From NCBI GenBank assembly GCA_023957215.1, contig JAMLHH010000017.1, positions 1 through 64,000 on the forward strand: a stretch of DNA of 64,000 nt, in the 5' to 3' direction. Position 1 is the stretch's first letter, and every line of letters starts with the position of its first letter. Source of the DNA: Chitinophagales bacterium. GTDB lineage: Bacteria > Bacteroidota > Bacteroidia > Chitinophagales > JADIYW01. The notes below the pieces were generated by a model. The model was not told the DNA's origin. It saw only the letters and a program-made list of their open reading frames with translations, and did not search any database. The position numbers and the translations under genes were made by a program. Below are positions 17,871 through 26,048 of the stretch, in pieces.

Positions 17871-18511
17871 CATTAGCCGAAGAAAACTATCTAAAATCCA
17901 TCTTCCATTTGGGTGAGAAATTAGAAGGCGAGGTTTCTACAAATGCGATTGCAGAGAATATGAATACCCAACCTTCTTCTGTGACAGATATGCTTCAAAA
18001 ATTAGCTGAAAAAAGACTTTGTGTTTATAAGAAATATAAAGGAGTACAATTGACTGAAAAAGGCAAAAAGGCGGCAGTGAAAATTATCCGCAAACATAGA
18101 TTGTGGGAGACCTTTTTGGTGACAAAATTGAAATTTAATTGGGATGAAGTTCACGAAATTGCGGAACAGTTGGAACATATTCAAAGTGATGAATTAATAG
18201 AAAGGATGAATACGTTTTTGGATTTTCCAACAATGGATCCGCACGGTGATCCTATACCCGATGCGAATGGTTATTTCCACAAAAAGAAACGGGAATTACT
18301 TTCAAATACCGAAATAGGTATAGAGGTCGTCTGTGTAGGAGTAAAAGACTCGCATTCGGAATTGTTAAAATACTTGGATAAAAAATCTATTCATATAGGA
18401 ACGCTGATCACTATCCTTACTAAAGAATTTGATGGCTCTCTCGAAATTAAAGTGGGTTTGGAAGTTTTCAGCATTTCTAAATTAGTGGCAGAAAATTTAT
18501 TTGTAGAGTAG
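17867..18511 (+). CDS. mntR: Metal-dependent transcriptional regulator, DtxR/MntR family
   Basis: About 214 residues from the ATG at MTLAEENYLKSIFHLGE, the conserved family N-terminus. An upstream in-frame extension is less likely, because it would start before the apparent promoter. The winged helix carries NTQPSSVTDMLQKLAEK; next comes the metal-binding dimerisation domain (EQLEHIQSDELIERMN, DPHGDPIPD) and a C-terminal FeoA/SH3-like domain. DtxR-type proteins repress metal uptake when Mn2+ or Fe2+ is abundant. It is divergent from corA, but no metal importer is adjacent. Confidence 0.88.
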   Translation: MTLAEENYLKSIFHLGEKLEGEVSTNAIAENMNTQPSSVTDMLQKLAEKRLCVYKKYKGVQLTEKGKKAAVKIIRKHRLWETFLVTKLKFNWDEVHEIAEQLEHIQSDELIERMNTFLDFPTMDPHGDPIPDANGYFHKKKRELLSNTEIGIEVVCVGVKDSHSELLKYLDKKSIHIGTLITILTKEFDGSLEIKVGLEVFSISKLVAENLFVE

Positions 18512-18860
18512 AATGTCTGACTGATGACAGTCCATCATCTGCCTTGTCAATAGACTAAGAAACTATTATCTTCAAGTTAATTTTAGTGCCGGTTTTAGAT
18601 CCAAATTCTATGGTGATTATACTATCCATTTCCTCGACTCTCTTTCCATATTATTAAAACCTATTGCTTCTTTCAATTTATACCAACTCCCACACATGGA
18701 TATCCAAAAATTAAAAATAGCATTTTATAACTAACTACTAATCATCTGATTATTTCTGATTGGATGCAAAACTTTGGAAATTGTAAAAGTCATGAAAAAA
18801 CTATGTAAACATTGAGATTAACTCGTTCATGGCCATATATTTATACTGCTAACTTCTAAC
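18512..18860. other. 349-base spacer holding a decayed kinase tail and a repeat tract
   Basis: Directly after mntR is a GACAGTCCATCATCTG / GTCAATAGAC tract of the dispersed intergenic repeat type. The centre carries the histidine-kinase remnant listed separately. The part nearest the LuxE-like gene is AT-rich and has stops in all frames. Confidence 0.5.
18555..18697 (-). pseudogene. Remnant of a sensor histidine kinase ATPase domain (C-terminal end)
   Basis: Read on the minus strand, one frame gives KEAIGFNNMER and then, one base shift later, VEEMDSIITIEFGSKTGTK followed by INLKIIVS and a stop. With one base restored in AGAGAGTC, the run is GFNNMERRVEEMD ... GSKTGTKINL. This is the G2-box end of HisKA_3/HATPase sensor kinases, normally GxGLxNMxxRV ... 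SxPGxGTxIxLxIP. The upstream kinase sequence is not recognisable. It is a short relic, not a functional gene, and no partner response regulator is nearby. Confidence 0.5.
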
Positions 18861-19847
18861 CTACTGATACATCAGATTACACCCTCTGATATCACTATAA
18901 TCCGCTCTTCCCAAAACCTCAAATCGACCATCTTCATAAAACTTACCGATATCCATCGTAGCGATAAACGAACAAGAATGCAGATTGGCCAAATCTATTA
19001 CATTGATATTTCCTCTGCCGACTGACCGACTGACTTCCAATGGGTCATAAGGATTTCTTTTCAATACTCGCATCGTATCACTACATTCAAAGATACCATC
19101 ACGAAGAGAGTATGCCTGAGAAAAAAGTTCCGACATACCATATTCCGAATGTATCGCTGCTGACTGTAAGTTTTCATGTAAAATCTTGTGCAGTTCATCT
19201 CTGGTCAATTCTTTTCCACGACCTTTCATGCCGCCGGTTTCTATTATTGTCAAATTTTTGTATTCATCAGGAAATAAATGTGCAAACTCCAAAAGTGCGA
19301 ATGTGACTCCAAAGAGCATTATATTTTTACCCGAAAGAGTATTTTCTTTAAGAATTTCATGCAGTTTGTCGTAATTGTACAAGTAAAAGCCATTAGCTTT
19401 ATGGGCTGAAATCTCTATCAGTCCTTGTACCATATTCACCAAAGAAGAATGTTGACGTTCCAAATAGGAGGGAAGTAGCCCCAAAATAATCCAGTCTTTG
19501 GGTGAGCCGTAAAACTTTTCAAACCCGGCTAAGTAAGAACTTTGGTATAAAAGTGTATCTTGAAAATAATGCTTACTCGTGACTTGTCCTGTCGTACCAC
19601 TGCTTTCAAAATAATTCAAAACTTTTATTTCATCAGAAATCACCTGATAGCTTTTAAAAAACTCTATCGGCAAGAAAGGAATTGATTCTATACTTTTTAT
19701 AGTTTGCTTTTTATCTAAAAGTTGAATGAATCTTTTATAGACAAGATTGTGTTTGCTTTGATAATGAAAGACTTCCAAAGCAATCTCTTCAAAATTCCAA
19801 TCGTTAAGATTTAATATTTTTGTTTTGATTTGTTCAAATTCTGACAT
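18861..19847 (-). CDS. LuxE-like acyl-protein synthetase / acyltransferase
   Basis: About 328 residues from the ATG at MSEFEQIKTK; an upstream TTG would add six. It is an ANL-superfamily-related protein of the LuxE group: ESSGTTGQVTS is the phosphate-binding loop that activates an acyl group as acyl-AMP, and HSEYGMSELFSQAY is the later family motif. LuxE feeds fatty acids to the luciferase reductase in luminous bacteria, but luxC, D, A and B are absent. Non-luminous Bacteroidota carry such genes with unknown acyl substrate. It is divergent from a lipoprotein gene 47 bases away. Confidence 0.8.
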   Translation of the reverse strand: MSEFEQIKTKILNLNDWNFEEIALEVFHYQSKHNLVYKRFIQLLDKKQTIKSIESIPFLPIEFFKSYQVISDEIKVLNYFESSGTTGQVTSKHYFQDTLLYQSSYLAGFEKFYGSPKDWIILGLLPSYLERQHSSLVNMVQGLIEISAHKANGFYLYNYDKLHEILKENTLSGKNIMLFGVTFALLEFAHLFPDEYKNLTIIETGGMKGRGKELTRDELHKILHENLQSAAIHSEYGMSELFSQAYSLRDGIFECSDTMRVLKRNPYDPLEVSRSVGRGNINVIDLANLHSCSFIATMDIGKFYEDGRFEVLGRADYSDIRGCNLMYQ

Positions 19848-19894
19848 AATTTGGATGACAATCAATTTATTGTTGCTAAGTTAGCGATTCTGAA

Positions 19895-20368
19895 ATGAAA
19901 AGGAGCTTTTTATTCTTATTTACGACCAGTGTTCTATTATGCTTTTCATGTATAAAAGAGCCGAAATTTTCAAAAGTTCCTGAAATAAAAATAAAGGAAA
20001 TCAGACAGTCGGGAGCGCAAATCCACGATGGAGATTCCGTAATAGTCGTACTCGAATTTAAAGATGGTGACGGAGATTTGGGCAAGAACAGTCAGACAGA
20101 TACCATTCCTAATCTTTTCATCGTCGATCATCGTTTTTCTATCATTGATTCACAGAGCTATTCTATACCTAATATTCCGAAAAAAGGAAGTGTAGATGCC
20201 ATTTCGGGCGAAATAGCTATTAATTTATTGTCAAAGATTTTTTGCAATCCCATCCATCCACCTTCTGAAGCGACAGACACTTTAGAGTTTGAGTTTTATA
20301 TCAGAGATAGAGCAGGGAATTTCAGTAATCAGGTATCAACCGGTAAAATGCCTATCCTTTGTCAATAA
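19895..20368 (+). CDS. Hypothetical lipoprotein
   Basis: A 157-residue protein with a lipoprotein signal: hydrophobic FLFLFTTSVLLCFSC, with the lipobox Cys at about residue 19. The mature part is beta-rich and contains FKDGDGDLGKNSQTD, an Asp/Gly motif resembling calcium-binding loops seen in many Bacteroidota outer-membrane proteins. It probably faces the periplasm or the cell surface. Function unknown. It is convergent with rnhA, with only one base between the stop codons. Confidence 0.65.
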   Translation: MKRSFLFLFTTSVLLCFSCIKEPKFSKVPEIKIKEIRQSGAQIHDGDSVIVVLEFKDGDGDLGKNSQTDTIPNLFIVDHRFSIIDSQSYSIPNIPKKGSVDAISGEIAINLLSKIFCNPIHPPSEATDTLEFEFYIRDRAGNFSNQVSTGKMPILCQ

Positions 20369-20369
20369 T

Positions 20370-20858
20370 CTAAAATAAGGAGTTAGAACTTCCTGTTTGC
20401 TCTTTTTCAAAACCTTTATCCACCAAGTGAGGACCATTATCTGCCGCTTCCGTGGCTAACTGATCGCAAATATTATTGTAAAAGTTATCAGCATGACCTT
20501 TTACCCAAATAAATTGTATCTGATGTTTTTTGTGTAAACTTAGATATCTCTGCCATAAATCCGGGTTTTTTTTCTTGCCAAAATCTGTTTTTTTTATCCA
20601 ATTAAAAACCCAACCTTTCGTAATGCTATCTACTACATATTTGGAGTCGGAATATATCGTCACTTTATTATCAACTGTTTTGAGTGCTTCCAAACCGATA
20701 ATGACTGCTAAAAGTTCCATTCTGTTATTGGTCGTCAAGCGGTAAGCTCCCGACAATCTCTTTTCATGTTTACCTGATTTTAATACCACTCCATAACCTC
20801 CAGGTCCCGGATTTCCTCTTGATGCGCCATCGGTATATATTTCGATTAAATGTGACAT
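20370..20858 (-). CDS. rnhA: Ribonuclease HI
   Basis: A 162-residue enzyme that cuts the RNA strand of RNA-DNA hybrids. The catalytic acids fall in YTDGASRGNPGPGGYG (Asp), TNNRMELLAVI (Glu) and YSDSKYVVDSITKGW (Asp), with the fourth Asp in the C-terminal NNICDQLATEAA segment. Length and order are typical of bacterial RNase HI. It is divergent from nth, with a 40-base shared promoter region. Confidence 0.95.
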   Translation of the reverse strand: MSHLIEIYTDGASRGNPGPGGYGVVLKSGKHEKRLSGAYRLTTNNRMELLAVIIGLEALKTVDNKVTIYSDSKYVVDSITKGWVFNWIKKTDFGKKKNPDLWQRYLSLHKKHQIQFIWVKGHADNFYNNICDQLATEAADNGPHLVDKGFEKEQTGSSNSLF

Positions 20859-20898
20859 TCAGCCCGAAAATAATTATTTTGTGTGAAAGAAGTAGAAA

Positions 20899-21531
20899 AT
20901 GACTAAGAAAGAAAAGATGGAATTTATTCAATCAACTTTAGACAAACTATATCCTCAACCATCTATTCCATTGAACCACAAAGATGAATATACCTTACTG
21001 ATAGCGGTTTTGCTTTCCGCACAGTGTACGGATAAACGTGTGAATATGGTGACACCTTATCTTTTTGAAAGAGCGGATAATCCTTATGATATGTCTAAGA
21101 TTCCTGTCGATGAAATTCGTGAAATTATTCGTCCTTGTGGTTTGTCTCCTCGCAAATCCAAAGCTATTTCGAATTTGTCAAAGATATTATTGGACAAACA
21201 TCAAGGTCAAGTGCCTCAAACCTTTGAGGAATTGGAAGCCCTCCCGGGAGTCGGTCATAAGACTGCATCTGTCGTGATGAGTCAAGCTTTTGGTTATCCT
21301 GCCTTTCCTGTCGATACCCATATTCATCGATTGGCGTATAGATGGCGATTGAGTAACGGTAAAAGCGTAGAGCAAACCGAAAAAGATTTGAAAAAAGCTT
21401 TCTCAGAGGACACATGGAACAAACTACACCTACAAATTATCTATTACGGTAGAGAATTTTGTCCGGCAAGAGGTCATCAAATAGAAAATTGCGAAATCTG
21501 CCAAAAACTGAATCCGAAAGGAGATAGGTGA
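20899..21531 (+). CDS. nth: Endonuclease III (DNA glycosylase/AP lyase)
   Basis: A 210-residue HhH-GPD glycosylase that removes oxidised pyrimidines. The helix-hairpin-helix is LEALPGVGHKTASVVM, with the catalytic Lys in it, and VDTHIHRLAYR carries the catalytic Asp. The iron-sulfur region reads FCPARGHQIENCEIC: three cysteines spaced C-x9-C-x2-C, not the classical four (C-x6-C-x2-C-x5-C). The cluster may be absent or altered. Function as a glycosylase is still well supported by the catalytic core. Confidence 0.93.
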   Translation: MTKKEKMEFIQSTLDKLYPQPSIPLNHKDEYTLLIAVLLSAQCTDKRVNMVTPYLFERADNPYDMSKIPVDEIREIIRPCGLSPRKSKAISNLSKILLDKHQGQVPQTFEELEALPGVGHKTASVVMSQAFGYPAFPVDTHIHRLAYRWRLSNGKSVEQTEKDLKKAFSEDTWNKLHLQIIYYGREFCPARGHQIENCEICQKLNPKGDR

Positions 21532-21548
21532 AATTAATAAAAAGCAAA

Positions 21549-22211
21549 TTAAAACAATCCGAAAAGTTCAGCATCGACCTTTTCTATAACCGTTCCCAAA
21601 TCTTCTTTATTATCCGCAAAATTGATATCATCCACTGAAATGATGAGAAGTTTACCTAAGTTGTAGCCGTCTATCCAATTATCATAATATTGGTTGAGTT
21701 GTTTGAGGTAGTCTAATCTTAAATTGTCCTCATATTCGCGACCTCTTTTTTCAATTTGTCCGACCAAAGTAGGTAGTGAAGATTTTAAGTAAATCAACAA
21801 ATCAGGTGGACTGATTTGGCTGGAGACGTTTTTAAATAAATTGATGTAATTTTCAAAATCTCTGGTATTCATCAGCCCCATTTCGTGAAGGTTAGGTGCA
21901 AAAATATAGGCATCTTCGTAAATTGTCCTATCTTGAATGACCGTATTTCCACCACGTTGTATTTCCAAAATTTGCTGAAAACGGTTGTTGAGGAAATATA
22001 CTTGGAGATTAAAGGACCATCGGGTCATATCTTCATAAAAATCATTGATATAAGGGTTGTTTTCGACATCTTCGTATCTCGGAATCCATCCGTAGTGTTC
22101 TGCTAACAGACGAGTAAGCGTAGTCTTGCCTGCTCCAATGTTACCGGCGATGGCGATATGCTTAGGTTGAGTAGTTTTCTCCAAAATGTTTTTTTTCAAT
22201 TTTATTTCCAA
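21549..22211 (-). CDS. Deoxynucleoside kinase
   Basis: About 220 residues; phosphorylates deoxynucleosides for salvage. Walker A is IAGNIGAGKTTLTRLL, the substrate region is YEDVENNPYINDFYEDM, and the DRTIYEDAYIFA motif matches the DRS-type motif of the dNK/dCK/dGK family. No ATG is available upstream of the P-loop, so the start is TTG (at 22211 or an in-frame TTG slightly downstream). That TTG overlaps the restored end of trpS by ten bases, suggesting coupled translation. Confidence 0.9.
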   Translation of the reverse strand: MEIKLKKNILEKTTQPKHIAIAGNIGAGKTTLTRLLAEHYGWIPRYEDVENNPYINDFYEDMTRWSFNLQVYFLNNRFQQILEIQRGGNTVIQDRTIYEDAYIFAPNLHEMGLMNTRDFENYINLFKNVSSQISPPDLLIYLKSSLPTLVGQIEKRGREYEDNLRLDYLKQLNQYYDNWIDGYNLGKLLIISVDDINFADNKEDLGTVIEKVDAELFGLF

Positions 22212-23202
22212 ATACTTTTTAATCCCATCAATTCTCTCACTCTACTCATCGTCACATCAGCACTTGCACGGGCTTTTTCAGCACCCGGCGGGCGATTTTT
22301 TGTAAGAGTGCATCATTTTGTTCTAAATCTACAATCTTTTCTCTAATCGGTGTAACAAAATTGATCATATCTTGCGCCAATTGTTTCTTCAAATCTCCAT
22401 ATCTAATGCCACAATCGTTCCATTTATCCTCGAAAAACTGTACCGTATCGGTATTTGAAACAAGGTTTAACAAGGTGAAAAGATTTTTGATTTCTTCCGG
22501 TTTTTCAGAATTTTCACTTTGCGGTCCGCCATCGGTTTTCGCTTTCATGACTTTTTTCTGTATCGTTTGATCATCATCTCTAAGAAAAATTGCGTTATTG
22601 ACACCCTCGGATTTACCCATTTTACCGTTGCCGTCCAGACCGGGTACTTTGACCAATTCATCTCCAAAATTGAAAGCAAAAGGTTCGGGGAAAAAATCTT
22701 CCTCATATCTATGATTAAATCTTTGTGCAAAGTTTCTCGCCATTTCCAAATGTTGTTCCTGATCTTTTCCGACAGGAACTTTATGCGCACGATGTATCAA
22801 AATGTCTGCTGCCATCAGGACAGGATAGGTGAGGAGACCGGCATTGACATTATTAGGGCTTTTACGGGCTTTCTCCTTAAAGGAAACCGTTTTCTCCAAT
22901 TCACCTTTGTATGCAAGCATATTGAGTAAGGTATATAGTTCATAAGTTTCCGGTAAATCAGATTGGATATAAATAGCTGCTACATCAGGGTCTAAACCGC
23001 AAGCAATATATTCTGTCAAGACACTTTTTACGCTCTCCCTTAATTGTACAGGGTCATTATGAGTAGTCAAAGCATGTACGTTAGCTATAAAGAAATAACA
23101 CTCTTTTTCATGTTGTAATTTTACAAAATTCCTCAATGCACCAAAATAATTTCCCAAATGCAATTGCCCGGTAGAGCGTATTCCGCTTAAAACTTTTTCC
23201 AT
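22202..23202 (-). pseudogene. trpS: Tryptophanyl-tRNA synthetase with a C-terminal frameshift
   Basis: A class I synthetase that charges tRNA-Trp. The HIGH-type motif is STGQLHLGNYFGA and the KMSKS loop is GKMGKSEG. The open frame ends early after LLQKIARR, with an unrelated tail (LKKPVQVLM). One frame over, the expected C-terminus follows: GAEKARASADVTMSR, then VRELMGLKS. Restoring a single G in the CGGG run at about 22284-22292 gives a 333-residue protein, the usual length. Since most bacteria need their one TrpS, a consensus-sequence error is the likeliest reading; a real truncation of the last 25 or so residues is the alternative. Confidence 0.9.
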
Positions 23203-23347
23203 ACAGCGAAAGTAATGATTTTTAAAAAGCTCTTTTAGTCTAAAGGTGAAATAAAAGTAGAATCTTCATAGCTATAATAGTGTTGAAAGCCTATTGGTAA
23301 AAGCTGTTACTTGTAAATACTATTGAGAAGAAATATAACTGTCTTAT

Positions 23348-24604
23348 TTAAATTAAAAGATTAAATAAGAATCTGTTTTGATTGATACTCACATACTTAA
23401 CGCCGTATTTATCCATTCTTTCTAATAGTGATTGATAGTCTTCTTTTCTTTTTAATTCGATACCTACTAATGCAGGTCCGCTTTCTTTATTGTTTTTCTT
23501 GGTATAAGTGAAAGAAGTGATATCATCATCAGGTCCTAAAATGTCATTGACAAACTCTTTCAACGCACCCGATCTTTGTGGGAAAGAAATCATAAAATAA
23601 TGTTTGAGACCTTCATAAAGCAATGAACGTTCTTTGATATCCGGCATCCTTTCGATATCGTTATTCCCACCACTTAAAATACAAACGACATTTTTACCTT
23701 TTATTTCTTCCTGATAAAATTTGAGTGCGGCGACAGAAAGCGCTCCTGCCGGCTCTACAACAATAGCATCTCTATTATAAAGTTGTAAAATGGACGTACA
23801 AACTGCTCCTTCAGGTACTAAAAGTATGCCGTCTATACCGTATTCTTTCAATACTTGAAATGGTAATTCACCTATTTCTTTGACAGCTGTACCATCTACA
23901 AAATTATCTATCTCTTTAAGCGTGACGACTTGACCTGCGTCAAATGATGCTTTTAATGAAGGGGCGCCTTCCGGTTCGACAGCAATAATTTTTACATTTG
24001 GAAATTTATTTTTTAGATAAATCGTAATACCACTGATCAATCCACCACCACCGACAGGTACAAAAACATAATCCGGTTTGACTTTTTTGAGTTGTTTTTC
24101 TATTTCTACTGCTACAGTTCCTTGCCCTTCTATTATCAGTGTATGATTAAAAGGGGGTACCATGACCGAACCATGCTCATCTACATATTTTTGGGCAGAT
24201 GCTTTTGCATCGTCAAAAGTATCTCCCGAAAGTACAATTTCTACCCAATCCTTGCCGAGTCTTTCTACCGCTCTGATTTTTTGTTTGGGCGTGGTTGCCG
24301 GCATAAAAATTACGCCTTTTATCTGTAAAGTACGGCATGAAAAAGCAACGCCTTGGGCATGATTTCCCGCACTTGCGCAGACGACACCTTTTTTTCTGTC
24401 GGATGGTGCAAGGTTAGAAATCAGATTGTATGCACCACGGATTTTGTAAGACCTGACAATTTGTAAATCCTCTCGTTTGAAATATATTTTAGCACCATAT
24501 TCCTCTGAGTAATTAAGATTGCGTTGGAATGGTGTCACATCCGTTACGCCTGTCAGGTTTTCTTCAGCTTTTAAGATGCCTTCGATGGTAGGTAGTTGAG
24601 ACAA
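23348..24604 (-). CDS. ilvA: Threonine ammonia-lyase (threonine dehydratase)
   Basis: A 418-residue PLP enzyme that deaminates threonine to 2-oxobutanoate, the entry to isoleucine synthesis. The PLP lysine lies in VRSYKIRGAYN, the phosphate loop is VGGGGLISG, and SGGNNDIERM is near the end of the catalytic domain. The C-terminal 90 residues hold one ACT-like regulatory domain (SGALKEFVNDILG ... FNLLI), the short form common in Bacteroidota. A TACATTTG box lies about 16 bases upstream of the start. Confidence 0.94.
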   Translation of the reverse strand: MSQLPTIEGILKAEENLTGVTDVTPFQRNLNYSEEYGAKIYFKREDLQIVRSYKIRGAYNLISNLAPSDRKKGVVCASAGNHAQGVAFSCRTLQIKGVIFMPATTPKQKIRAVERLGKDWVEIVLSGDTFDDAKASAQKYVDEHGSVMVPPFNHTLIIEGQGTVAVEIEKQLKKVKPDYVFVPVGGGGLISGITIYLKNKFPNVKIIAVEPEGAPSLKASFDAGQVVTLKEIDNFVDGTAVKEIGELPFQVLKEYGIDGILLVPEGAVCTSILQLYNRDAIVVEPAGALSVAALKFYQEEIKGKNVVCILSGGNNDIERMPDIKERSLLYEGLKHYFMISFPQRSGALKEFVNDILGPDDDITSFTYTKKNNKESGPALVGIELKRKEDYQSLLERMDKYGVKYVSINQNRFLFNLLI

Positions 24605-24619
24605 TTTTTAATTTTTTAC

Positions 24620-24627
24620 CAAATGTA
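24620..24627 (-). promoter_or_regulatory. TACATTTG, -7 box for ilvA
   Basis: This is an exact TAnnTTTG match on the minus strand with a TTG 17 bases further upstream as a possible -33 element. The predicted leader is about ten bases long, too short for a peptide attenuator. Confidence 0.55.
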
Positions 24628-24678
24628 TGAAATCATCTATTTATCAATGGGGTAGAAAGTATAAAATTCGTATTAAGC

Positions 24679-25185
24679 TTATAATAAACTATACTTCTCC
24701 TGTGAACTAATATCATAACGCATTAAGTAGTCGTACAGAAAGTATTCGTGATAAGGTATATCTTGAGATTCTTTGATATAAAATCCTAATTTTCGATAAA
24801 AATAGAGTGCTTTGTTGTAGCGGTTGACATTGAGTTCTATGAATCCCAAATCTTTCTCCTGAGCCAAACAAATAACTTTTCGTATTAATTTTCTTCCAAT
24901 TCCGCTTGATTGTGATTGTGAATCTATGTATAACTTAGATATTTTCAAACCTTTATCTATTTCGTAATAAGTGACAAACCCCAAAATCTTATTGCTTTCT
25001 TCAGCTACCAGAAAATGATGCCCTTGACCGATTTGCTCTTGATAAGCCACCACATGATGCATTTCTGCCTGCATGATTTTAATTTGTTTTTGTGGTACAA
25101 AATGTCTGAAAGTGGTCTCCCAAACTATTTGCATCATATATTCGATTTTTATTAAATCATCTTCTTTTGCTTCTCTTATTCGCAT
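24679..25185 (-). CDS. GNAT family N-acetyltransferase
   Basis: A 168-residue acetyltransferase. The acetyl-CoA motif A reads QSSGIGRKLIRKVICLA (Q/R-x-x-G-x-G), followed by NVNRYNKALYFYRKLGFY, the motif B ending usual for the family. The substrate (protein or small molecule) is not readable. It is divergent from rsmE with a 29-base gap. Confidence 0.88.
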   Translation of the reverse strand: MRIREAKEDDLIKIEYMMQIVWETTFRHFVPQKQIKIMQAEMHHVVAYQEQIGQGHHFLVAEESNKILGFVTYYEIDKGLKISKLYIDSQSQSSGIGRKLIRKVICLAQEKDLGFIELNVNRYNKALYFYRKLGFYIKESQDIPYHEYFLYDYLMRYDISSQEKYSLL

Positions 25186-25214
25186 ATAAGCGTAAATTTA
25201 TGCAGTTCTAATGT

Positions 25215-25904
25215 ATGAAAAGATTTTTTGCAGAAAGTATTTTTGACGACAGGATTCTTTTGAGTGATGAAGAAATGCATCATTGCACTCATGTTTTACG
25301 GACACAAGATAAGGAATTGGTTGAAGTAACAGACGGCAAAGGGAATTTATGGCTGACTACTGTACATTTTATCAATAAAAAACAAATCTATTTAGAGGTA
25401 GAAAAACAATTAGTCGTAGATGCACCTCATCCTGCAAAGTGTAGTTTAGCAGTTGCACCCACTAAGAATGTTGACCGTATAGAATGGTTAGTAGAAAAAG
25501 CAGTAGAGATTGGCATCAAAGATTTTTATCCTATTTTGACTGAGCGTACTGAAAGAAACAGATTGAGGATAGATCGTTTGGAAAAAATTGCACTTGCTGC
25601 GATGAAACAAAGTCTCAGATTATGGAAACCAATTATCCATGAACCTATTTTATTTGAAAAACTGATTCAAGAAAATACAAATGTCCACAGGTATATTGCA
25701 TACTGTGAAGATGAGTTTGAAAAGATAGCTGTCCACCAAATAGAAAAACAAGATGCTTTGGTTTTCATCGGTCCGGAAGGTGATTTTACCCATCAAGAAG
25801 TAGCTTTTGCCGTACAAAACCATGTCATTCCCCTTAGTCTTGGCAATGTGAGATTGAGAGTAGAAACGGCTGCTTTGGTAGCTTGTGTCTTAGTAAATCA
25901 GTAA
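25215..25904 (+). CDS. rsmE: 16S rRNA (uracil1498-N3)-methyltransferase
   Basis: A 229-residue SPOUT methyltransferase with an N-terminal PUA-like RNA-binding part and a C-terminal knot. VFIGPEGDFTHQEV and SLGNVRLRVETAALVA are the knotted SAM-binding motifs, and the VEKAVEIGI segment is standard. RsmE methylates U1498 of 16S rRNA in the decoding region. It is slightly short but complete. Confidence 0.93.
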   Translation: MKRFFAESIFDDRILLSDEEMHHCTHVLRTQDKELVEVTDGKGNLWLTTVHFINKKQIYLEVEKQLVVDAPHPAKCSLAVAPTKNVDRIEWLVEKAVEIGIKDFYPILTERTERNRLRIDRLEKIALAAMKQSLRLWKPIIHEPILFEKLIQENTNVHRYIAYCEDEFEKIAVHQIEKQDALVFIGPEGDFTHQEVAFAVQNHVIPLSLGNVRLRVETAALVACVLVNQ

Positions 25905-26048
25905 TCGTTTATTCTTTCAGTTTGTTTTTATTATCCAGATTATTTGGTGATTCAGGAAATAATTTTAACAATAAAGAGATAATTTATATTATGCATGCAT
26001 TGAAATTTTATTATTTTTATCAAAATGAAAATTTTTAACTGATTTAAA

